This document shows positions 57,509-64,000 of a stretch of 64,000 nt of DNA, piece by piece (the first letter of the stretch is position 1; every line of letters starts with the position of its first letter). The notes beneath the pieces were generated by a model. It was not told where the DNA came from, ran no database searches, and saw only the letters and a list, made by a program, of their open reading frames with translations. This DNA is from Desulfovibrionaceae bacterium. GTDB lineage: Bacteria; Desulfobacterota; Desulfovibrionia; Desulfovibrionales; Desulfovibrionaceae. The translations under genes and the position numbers were made by a program. Location: positions 124,001-188,000 of the forward strand of contig JACCQO010000001.1 in assembly GCA_015709205.1 (NCBI GenBank), read 5' to 3'.

Positions 57509-59518
57509 CTAGGAGACCTTGCGGCCCGGATTCACGGGCTCGGACGGGGTGAGCAACCGCATGGCCTCGCCGTCGCGCACGGCCAGGACCATGCCGTGCG
57601 AGGTCAGGCCGCGCAGCTTGCGCGGCTTGAGGTTGGCCACGACCACCACCTGGCGGCCGATCAGGTCCTCGGGCGCAAAGTGCTCGGCCAGACCGCCGAC
57701 CACCTGGCGCGGGCCGCCCTCCTCGCCGCAGTCGATGTCCATGCGGATGAGCCGGTCGGCCTTGGGGTGCTGCTCGGCGGCCACCACGGTGCCCACGCGC
57801 AGGTCCACCTTGGCGAAATCCTCGTACTCGATTTCGGGCGCGGGCTCGGCCTTGGCGGCCTCCTCGACCGGGGCGGCGGCCTTCGCGTCCTTGCGCCCGT
57901 CTTTGGCAGCGGCCGGGGCCTCGGCCCCGCCGGGCCCGTCGGTCCCGTCGGGCCCGGGCGCGGCCTCCAACTCCACGCGCGGGAAAAGCTGCGAGGTGGC
58001 CGAAAGCGCGGTGCCCGGCGCGAGCACGCCCCAGGTTTCGGCCTCGCCCGCCAGGCGGCCCGAATCCACCGCGCCATGCTCCACGCCCACGCCGAGCTGG
58101 GCGAGCATCTTTTCCGACGACTCCGGCATGACCGGCCAGAGGTGCAGGGCCACCTTGCGCATGCATTCCAGCAGGCAGTACATGACCGTGCCCAGCCGCG
58201 CGGTGTCGCCCTGCTTGAACAGGGTCCAGGGCGCGCTGGCGTCCACGTGCTTGTTCAGGCCGCGCACCAGCTCCCAGAGGGCCTCCAGGCCGTAGGAGAA
58301 GCGCACGCAGCCGAAGAGCTGCTGGAAGTTGGCGCAGCTCGTAAGCGCCAGTTCCTTGAGGTCGCGGTCCAGGTCGGTCCAGTCGGCCTCGTCCTGGGGC
58401 GCGGGCACCACGCCGCCGAAGTACTTGCGCGTCATGGAGAGCACGCGGTTGAAGAGGTTGCCCAGGTCGTTGGCCAGGTCGGCGTTGAGCCGGGCCACCA
58501 GGGCCTCCTCGGAAAAGCTGGCGTCGTTGCCGTAGTGCATCTCGCGCAGCAGGAAGTAGCGGAAGGGGTCCAGGCCGTAGTGTCGGGCCATGTCCAGGGG
58601 TTCGACCACGTTGCCCAGGGACTTGGACATCTTGGTGTCCTTGACCAGCCAGTAGCCGTGCACGTTGAGGTGCCGGTAGGGCTCGAACCCGGCGGCGCGG
58701 AGCATGGTCGGCCAGAACACGGCGTGGGGCTTGAGGATGTCCTTGGCCACCAGGTGCTGGGCCACGGGCCAGAACTTGCCGAAGTTCTCGCCGTCGGGCC
58801 AGTCCAGGGCCGTGACGTAGTTGAGCAGCGCGTCGAACCAGACGTAGGTGACGTAGTCGGTGTCGAAGGGCAGCTCGATGCCCCAGGTCAGCCGCGTCTT
58901 GGGCCGGGAGATGCACAGGTCGTCCAGCGCGCCGGATTCCAGCAGGCTGAGGACCTCGTTGCGGTAGCGCTCGGGGCGCACGAAGTCCGGGTTGGCCTTG
59001 ATGTGCTCGATGAGCCACTGCTGGTGGCGCGACATGCGGAAGAAGTAGTTCTTCTCCTGGATGAATTCGGGCTTGACCTTGTGCTGCGGACAGAGCCCGT
59101 CCTCCAGCTCCTTTTCGGTGTAGAACCGTTCGCAGCCGTAGCAGTAGTGCCCGCCGTACTCGCCGAAATAGATGTCGCCGCTGTCGTAGACCTTCTGGAG
59201 GATGGCCTGGACGACCTTCTTGTGGCGCGGCTCGGTGGTGCGGATGAAGTCGTCGTTGCTGATGTTCAGTTCGGGCCAGAGGTCGCGGAACAGGCCGCTG
59301 ATGCGGTCGGTGTATTCCTGCGGCTGCTCGCCGTTCTTTCCCGCGGCCTGCACGATCTTGTCGCCGTGTTCGTCCGTGCCGGTGAGAAAGCGGGTCTCGA
59401 AGCCCATGGCGCGGTGGAAGCGGGCCAGGGCGTCGGCCACGATGGTGGTATAGGCATGCCCCAGGTGGGGCTTGGCGTTGACGTAGTAGATGGGGGTGGT
59501 GATGTAGAAACGCTGCAC
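57509..59518 (-). CDS. metG: Methionyl-tRNA synthetase
   Basis: 669 residues. HIGH-type motif PHLGHAYTT (~17-25), zinc-knuckle YCYGCERFYTEKELEDGLCP (~123-142, four-cysteine/one-knuckle form), KMSKS loop DTKMSKSLGN (~296-305), anticodon-binding helical domain, then a ~55-residue Ala/Lys/Glu linker (~515-565) and a C-terminal Trbp111-like tRNA-binding domain (DFAKVDLRVGTVVAAEQHP). It charges initiator and elongator tRNA-Met. Housekeeping gene, co-directional with ricT 63 nt upstream. Confidence 0.98.
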   Translation of the reverse strand: MQRFYITTPIYYVNAKPHLGHAYTTIVADALARFHRAMGFETRFLTGTDEHGDKIVQAAGKNGEQPQEYTDRISGLFRDLWPELNISNDDFIRTTEPRHKKVVQAILQKVYDSGDIYFGEYGGHYCYGCERFYTEKELEDGLCPQHKVKPEFIQEKNYFFRMSRHQQWLIEHIKANPDFVRPERYRNEVLSLLESGALDDLCISRPKTRLTWGIELPFDTDYVTYVWFDALLNYVTALDWPDGENFGKFWPVAQHLVAKDILKPHAVFWPTMLRAAGFEPYRHLNVHGYWLVKDTKMSKSLGNVVEPLDMARHYGLDPFRYFLLREMHYGNDASFSEEALVARLNADLANDLGNLFNRVLSMTRKYFGGVVPAPQDEADWTDLDRDLKELALTSCANFQQLFGCVRFSYGLEALWELVRGLNKHVDASAPWTLFKQGDTARLGTVMYCLLECMRKVALHLWPVMPESSEKMLAQLGVGVEHGAVDSGRLAGEAETWGVLAPGTALSATSQLFPRVELEAAPGPDGTDGPGGAEAPAAAKDGRKDAKAAAPVEEAAKAEPAPEIEYEDFAKVDLRVGTVVAAEQHPKADRLIRMDIDCGEEGGPRQVVGGLAEHFAPEDLIGRQVVVVANLKPRKLRGLTSHGMVLAVRDGEAMRLLTPSEPVNPGRKVS

Positions 59519-59581
59519 CGCGTGCTCCTGTAAAATGCGCCGCGCGGGCGGCGCTGGATCGGTTCTCGTCCTCGGTTCTTG

Positions 59582-61639
59582 TCAGTTTTCATCCGAAGGA
59601 TTGGAGGGCGTGCCCTTGCCGCCGCGGCCGCGCGGCCTGCGGCGGCGGCGACGGCGCGGCTTGCCGGGCTCGTCGGCGTCGGAGCCGGACGGCCCGTCGG
59701 ACCGGCCGGAGTCCGCGGCGCGGGGTGCGCCCTGGGCGGAGCCTTGGCCGTCGGAGGAATCCCGGCCGCCCTGGCCGTCTCCGGTGTCCCTGGCGCCCCT
59801 GGAATCCCTGGAGCCACCGGAATCCCTGGAGTCGCCGAACTCCCTGGAGTCACCGGACGGCCGCCGCGACTTGCTGCGCCGCCTGCGCGAGGAGCGGCTC
59901 TTCTTCTCGCCGCCGTCCTCGTTGTCGGAACCGGAGCGGTCGTCGCCGTCGGTGCGGAGGGTGTCGCCGCCGGGGCGCGCGCCCTGCTCCTTGGGCTTGC
60001 GGCCCCGGCCGCGGGGCCGCGAACGCTGGCCCGCGGCCCCCGATTCGCCGCGGTCCCCGGCCGCATCGGCAGCGCCCTTGGCCGCATAAGCCGGGCGCGC
60101 CAGGAAAATGGCCCCGTCGTCGGCTTCGTCCCCGTCCGCGAAATCGTCGTCCTCATAGTCGTCCGCGCCATCGGCATCGGGAAAATCGGCATCGGCGAAA
60201 TCGGCGTCCGTGGAATCGGCGGCCTCGTACTCCACGCCGGGGGCCACCCCCGCGGGCGCTTCGGCGTCCACCACGGCCACGTCGGCCGCGCCTTGCGCGC
60301 CACCGGCGCTCCAGTCCTCCCCGGCCCAGTCGTCGCCGTCAGAGCCGAAGGCCATATCGAACGGCGCGGGTTCGTCGCCGCCCCCCACGGCCCGGGCGGC
60401 CCCGGCCCCCCCGGACGCCATATCCGGCCGGGGGGATTCCGGTGCGGCGCCCTGCCCCCGGTCCGCGCCGCGGCCGCCCTCCCGGCCGGGCTCGCGGCCC
60501 TGGCGGCCCCGATCGCGGCCCCGATCGCGACCCCGGTCGCGGCCCTTGTCGCCGCGGCCGGGCCTGCCGCCGGGAGCGCCGGAGTCCCCGGAACCGGCGG
60601 ATACACCGGCAGCCCCGTTGGCGGCCGCATTGCCGGCCCCACCAGCGGAGGCACCGCCCCCGCCGTCAGCATCCGCCGCGGCATCGCCCGGGCCGCCCGG
60701 TCGCGCACCGCCCTTGCCGCGCGGCGGCCTGGACGGACGCGGGGCGCGGGCACGGGCGCGGCGCTCCTGCTCCTGTTCCTGCTCCTGGCGGAGCACGTCG
60801 GGGGGCAGTTCGTCGGGGCGCTTGGGGTTCATCTCCTGCCATTCGTCCAGGGTCACCTCGCGCTCCTCGGTGCCGTCCACGAGCACGGACAGGGAGTTGC
60901 GGAACAGGTTGGCGCGCAGGACCTTGACCGGGCCGATGGTGGTGTAGAACTTCTTGCCCGTCTTGGGACAGCTGCGGTGGAAATTCTCGTAGTTGGACTG
61001 CTCGTAGCTCAGACAGCACAGCAGCCGCCCGCAGATGCCGGAAATCTTGGTGGGGTTGAGGAACAGGTTCTGTTCCTTGGCCATCTTGATGGTCACGGGG
61101 TCGAACTGGCGCAGGAAGCGACGGCAGCAGCAGACCATGCCGCAGTTGCCCACCGCGCCGACCATCTGGGTCTCGTGGCGCACGCCGATCTGGCGCAGCT
61201 CGATGCGCGTGCGGTAGTTCTTGACCAGGTCCTTGACCAGCTCGCGGAAATCGATGCGCGTGGGCGCGGTGAAATAGAAGATGATCTTGGAGCGGTCGAA
61301 GAAGACCTCCACGTCCACGAGCTTCATGTCCAGCTTGCGCTCGCGCACGCGGTCGCGGCAGAAACGGAAGGCCTCGGCGGCCAGGATCTCGTTTTCCTTG
61401 ATCTTCTCGTGGTCGTCCGGCCCGGCGGCGCGCAGGATGGACTTGATGACCGTGCCGTCCTCCGGGCCCTGGGCAGGCGCGTCCGGCAGGGTGTCGCTCA
61501 GGAGCACGACCTCGCCGTAGCCCTGTCCCTGCTCGGTCTCCACGATGACCTGGTCTCCGGGGCAAACTTCCTGCCCGCCTGCCTCGAAATAGTATACCTG
61601 GCCGTGCGGCCTGAATTTGAGTCCGATGATTTGTGGCAT
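59582..61639 (-). CDS. ricT: PSP1/RicT-family protein with very long low-complexity C terminus
   Basis: 685 residues from ATG 61639 (MPQIIGLKFRP). The first ~270 residues are the PSP1 domain: EILAAEAFRFCRDRVRERKL (~88-107), a Cys cluster GNCGMVCCCRRFLRQF (~165-180) and ISGICGRLLCCLSYEQSNY (~199-217) that binds Fe-S clusters in RicT of Bacillus. The rest (~285-685) is almost entirely Arg, Gly, Asp, Ala, Ser and Pro, with RDRGRDRGRDRGR-type repeats and a basic RKRRRRRR-like end. RicT proteins help RNA maturation via RNase Y; an RNA-binding disordered tail would fit. The frame to 61717 adds a basic stretch without ribosome site. Upstream of metG, as in many deltaproteobacteria. Confidence 0.88.
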   Translation of the reverse strand: MPQIIGLKFRPHGQVYYFEAGGQEVCPGDQVIVETEQGQGYGEVVLLSDTLPDAPAQGPEDGTVIKSILRAAGPDDHEKIKENEILAAEAFRFCRDRVRERKLDMKLVDVEVFFDRSKIIFYFTAPTRIDFRELVKDLVKNYRTRIELRQIGVRHETQMVGAVGNCGMVCCCRRFLRQFDPVTIKMAKEQNLFLNPTKISGICGRLLCCLSYEQSNYENFHRSCPKTGKKFYTTIGPVKVLRANLFRNSLSVLVDGTEEREVTLDEWQEMNPKRPDELPPDVLRQEQEQEQERRARARAPRPSRPPRGKGGARPGGPGDAAADADGGGGASAGGAGNAAANGAAGVSAGSGDSGAPGGRPGRGDKGRDRGRDRGRDRGRQGREPGREGGRGADRGQGAAPESPRPDMASGGAGAARAVGGGDEPAPFDMAFGSDGDDWAGEDWSAGGAQGAADVAVVDAEAPAGVAPGVEYEAADSTDADFADADFPDADGADDYEDDDFADGDEADDGAIFLARPAYAAKGAADAAGDRGESGAAGQRSRPRGRGRKPKEQGARPGGDTLRTDGDDRSGSDNEDGGEKKSRSSRRRRSKSRRPSGDSREFGDSRDSGGSRDSRGARDTGDGQGGRDSSDGQGSAQGAPRAADSGRSDGPSGSDADEPGKPRRRRRRRPRGRGGKGTPSNPSDEN

Positions 61640-61872
61640 CAGTATGTGGTCAGCCGTTTCAGCCGGCTGCACGCTGCTTGGGTATCGGCCCCGCGCGCGA
61701 CGCCCCCGGGGCGGCAAGGCCGTTCAACATTTCATCTTCGACATTTTTGCGCGTCGTGTCAACAAAGCCGCCTTGCGGGCCGCGCCCTCCCCGGCTATCC
61801 TGGCGCCACGGCGCGCCGCACGCCGTTGGCCCGCGCCCGCGCCCACCGCACCATCTCAACCAAGGAGCCGCC

Positions 61873-62430
61873 ATGCTCACCCGCGACGCCGCCCTGCAAC
61901 TGCTCGCCGCCCAGAACCCCGACCCGCACCTGATGCACCACAGCCTGCAGTCCGAAGCCGTGCTGCGCGGCCTGGCCGCCCACCTGAACCAGGACGTGGA
62001 GCTCTGGGGCCTGGCCGGGCTGCTGCACGACGTGGATTTCGCCCACACCAAGCAAACCCCGGAACGCCACGGCCTGATGGCCATGGACATCCTCGGCGAC
62101 GCGCTGCCCGCCGAGGCGCTCACGGCCATCCGCGCGCACAACAGCGAATGCACCGGCGAGGAGCCGACCACTCCTCTGGACTTCGCCCTGCGCGCCGGGG
62201 AATCCGTCACCGGGCTGGTGGCGGCCAACGCCCTGGTGCGGCCCGAGGGCATGGACGGCATGAAGCCCAAGAGCCTGAAGAAGAAGATGAAGGAAAAGGC
62301 CTTTGCCGCCAACGTCAGCCGCGAGCGCATCCGCGAGTACGAAAAGCTGGGGCTGGAGGCCGGAGACTTCTTCCAGATCGCCATCGACGCCATGGCGCCC
62401 ATCGCGGCCGAGACCGGGCTGGCCAAGTAG
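61873..62430 (+). CDS. HD-domain (HDIG) phosphohydrolase-like protein
   Basis: 185 residues. HLMHHSLQSEAVLRGLAAHL (~19-38) supplies the first His and LAGLLHDVDFAHTK (~47-60) the HD pair, matching the HDIG pattern of small metal phosphohydrolases; then RHGLMAMDIL and IRAHNSECTG. A Lys-rich stretch KPKSLKKKMKEKAF (~134-147) follows. The substrate is unknown. The start at 61873 follows AAGGAGCCGCC. Divergent from ricT across 233 nt. Confidence 0.85.
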   Translation: MLTRDAALQLLAAQNPDPHLMHHSLQSEAVLRGLAAHLNQDVELWGLAGLLHDVDFAHTKQTPERHGLMAMDILGDALPAEALTAIRAHNSECTGEEPTTPLDFALRAGESVTGLVAANALVRPEGMDGMKPKSLKKKMKEKAFAANVSRERIREYEKLGLEAGDFFQIAIDAMAPIAAETGLAK

Positions 62431-62620
62431 CGGCGGGCCGGACCTGCTGCCGGGCTTCCGGACCGCCCCGACGCCCACCCGCGGCCAGCGCCTGCGGGCC
62501 GCGTCACGCAACGGACACACGCGGAGCGCAACACCCCTCTGGTCTTGCGCGCCCCGCTGTGCTACCGCTTTCCCTTGGAACCCCGCGCCCGCGCGCGCAT
62601 CAACCCGCCAGGGAGGCCGT

Positions 62621-63967
62621 ATGCCCAGCAAAAGCAAAAAGAACAACTCGATTTCGGCGGCCACGGACATCGCGACCCTCGGCCCGGCCAAGATTCCCTC
62701 CAGGCTGCCCTACTGCCGCTTCGAGCAGGATGCGGAAAAGATCCTCATCCACCTCTCCAAGGACCAGTTCGAAGAGACGCCCAGCGAGAAGGAATACCTC
62801 AAGTTCGAGGTGGCCGGGCCGCGTCGCCACCTGTACTTCGACTCCACCAAGACCAAGTGCGCCATCGTCACCTGCGGCGGGCTGTGCCCGGGCATCAACG
62901 ACGTGATCCGCGCCATCGTCATGGAGGCGCACCACAACTACGGCGTGGCCGCCACCCTGGGCATCCGCTTCGGCCTGGAAGGGTTCATCCCCAACTGCGG
63001 GCACGAAATCGTCGAACTCACGCCCGCCAACGTGGGCGACATCCACCAGTTCGGCGGCACGATCCTGGGCTCCTCGCGCGGGCCCCAGACCGCGGAGGAG
63101 ATCGTGGACGCCCTGGAGCGCATGAACGTGAGCGCGCTGTTCATCATCGGCGGCGACGGGACCATGAAGGCGGCCCTGAAGATCGCCGACGAGGTGGAGC
63201 GGCGGAGGCTGAAGATCTCGGTCATCGGCGTCCCCAAGACCATCGACAACGACATCAACTTCGTGAACAAGTCCTTCGGGTTCGACACGGCCGTGGAAAA
63301 GGCCACCGAGGCCATCAGCTGCGCGCACACCGAGGCCACGGGCGCGGTCAACGGCATCGGCCTGGTCAAGCTCATGGGCCGCGAGTCCGGGTTCATCGCC
63401 GCGCAGGCCACCCTGGCGCTCAAGGAGGTCAACTTCGTGCTCATCCCGGAGGTGGACTTCGCCATCCGGGGCGAGGGCGGGCTGCTGCCCGCCCTGGAGC
63501 AGCGGCTGCTCGCGCGCCGCCACGCGGTCATCGTTTGCGCCGAAGGCGCGGGCCAGCAGCTCCTGGCCACCACGCGCGCCACGGACGCCTCGGGCAACCC
63601 CATCCTGGGCGACATCTGCTCCCTGCTCATCTCGGAGATCAAGGACCACTTCAAGGAGCGCGACATCCCCATCAACCTGAAGTTCATCGACCCCAGCTAC
63701 ATCATCCGCTCGGTCCCGGCCAACGCCAACGACCGCGTGTACTGCGGGTTCCTGGGCCAGCACGCCGTGCACGCGGCCATGAGCGGCAAGACGCGCATGG
63801 TCGTCAGCCGCCTCATGGAGCGCTACGTGCACCTGCCCCTGGAGCTGGTCACCAGCCGCCGCCGCAAGCTGAACATCGCCTCGGACTACTGGCGCGCGGT
63901 GCTGGAATCCACGGGCCAGGGCGGCATGAAGGGCATGTTCCAGGAGTGCCCGGGCGATCAGGACTGA
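62621..63967 (+). CDS. ATP-dependent 6-phosphofructokinase (plant/spirochaete-type group)
   Basis: 448 residues, the PFK fold with an N-terminal ~80-residue extension. VTCGGLCPGINDVIRAIV (~86-103), IIGGDGTMKAALKIADEV (~175-192) and VPKTIDNDINFVNKSFGFDT (~206-225) are the active-site motifs. Gly in GGDGT indicates ATP as phosphoryl donor (PPi enzymes have Asp there), while Lys in PKTIDND differs from the Gly of E. coli PFK and is typical of the plant/Borrelia group. MGRESGFIAAQATLA is the substrate-binding signature. Start ATG 62621 is preceded by GGGAGGCCGT. The gene is complete just before the window ends. Confidence 0.93.
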   Translation: MPSKSKKNNSISAATDIATLGPAKIPSRLPYCRFEQDAEKILIHLSKDQFEETPSEKEYLKFEVAGPRRHLYFDSTKTKCAIVTCGGLCPGINDVIRAIVMEAHHNYGVAATLGIRFGLEGFIPNCGHEIVELTPANVGDIHQFGGTILGSSRGPQTAEEIVDALERMNVSALFIIGGDGTMKAALKIADEVERRRLKISVIGVPKTIDNDINFVNKSFGFDTAVEKATEAISCAHTEATGAVNGIGLVKLMGRESGFIAAQATLALKEVNFVLIPEVDFAIRGEGGLLPALEQRLLARRHAVIVCAEGAGQQLLATTRATDASGNPILGDICSLLISEIKDHFKERDIPINLKFIDPSYIIRSVPANANDRVYCGFLGQHAVHAAMSGKTRMVVSRLMERYVHLPLELVTSRRRKLNIASDYWRAVLESTGQGGMKGMFQECPGDQD

Positions 63968-64000
63968 TCCGCGCGGCCGCGCCCGCGCGGTGCGGAACGC

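Noticed and set aside
59579-61933. 784-codon plus-strand open frame
   Set aside because: It is antisense to the RicT gene and follows from GC-biased low-complexity codons; the minus strand has the recognisable PSP1 domain.

Overview
The window is GC-rich chromosomal DNA (mostly about two-thirds G+C) from a Gram-negative anaerobe, most likely a sulfate-reducing deltaproteobacterium of the Desulfovibrionaceae. The clues are TGAAAAT-type palindromic Fur boxes on feo genes, many sigma-54 (-24/-12) promoters with matching enhancer-binding regulators, TRAP and TTT organic-acid transporters, and a type I-E CRISPR system. The species cannot be fixed from the sequence alone.

Layout. (1) 1-6.0 kb, minus strand: the start of a heavy-metal P-type ATPase running off the left edge, a small unknown gene, and a ferrous-iron block (DUF4198 protein, small periplasmic protein, FeoB, FeoA) carrying three Fur boxes. 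(2) 6.5-10.1 kb, minus: a complete SiaABCD-type switch (PP2C phosphatase, kinase, SiaC, diguanylate cyclase), also preceded by a Fur-box-like palindrome. (3) 10.5-12.3 kb, minus: umuDC error-prone polymerase. (4) 12.7-20.2 kb, plus: a sigma-54-driven operon of two UxaA/GarD/SuyAB-family lyase subunits, a TctCBA tripartite transporter, a LarA-family protein and an MFS permease. (5) 20.3-26.4 kb: a PrpR-N-type sigma-54 activator, and divergently a sensor kinase plus NtrC-type regulator. (6) 26.6-32.5 kb, plus: a second sigma-54-driven operon with an isocitrate lyase/PEP-mutase-family lyase, a DctPQM TRAP transporter and LeuC/LeuD-like hydro-lyase subunits. It looks like import, (de)hydration and C-C cleavage of a branched or unsaturated dicarboxylate.

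(7) 32.6-46.1 kb: a type I-E CRISPR locus. The array has 67 repeats and 66 spacers, is transcribed on the minus strand from a leader next to cas2, and decays at its far end. The cas order is cas3, cse1, cse2, cas7, cas5, cas6e, cas1, cas2; an orphan repeat-like hairpin lies between cas3 and cse1. (8) 46.2-49.4 kb: a lower-confidence accessory patch (FlgT/CsgG-like secreted proteins, a TrbI/VirB10 3' remnant, a Phd-ParE toxin-antitoxin pair) ending at an initiator tRNA-Met gene. (9) 49.5-51.4 kb: envelope genes (GT2 glycosyltransferase, LabN-like membrane protein, VTT-domain protein). (10) 51.5-55.1 kb: four small secreted cysteine-containing paralogues resembling cyanovirin-N-homology lectins, with two sigma-54 promoters. 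They surround a carboxymuconolactone-decarboxylase-family gene and its divergent LysR regulator. (11) 55.1-57.5 kb: a BASS-family transporter and two decayed IS3-family transposase remnants around a low-GC orphan gene. (12) 57.5-64 kb: housekeeping genes metG, ricT (PSP1) with a very long low-complexity tail, an HD-domain gene and a 6-phosphofructokinase.

Themes: iron-responsive control (Fur) reaches from iron uptake to a c-di-GMP switch, and sigma-54 control links two carboxylate-utilisation operons, a two-component system and the small secreted lectin-like proteins.
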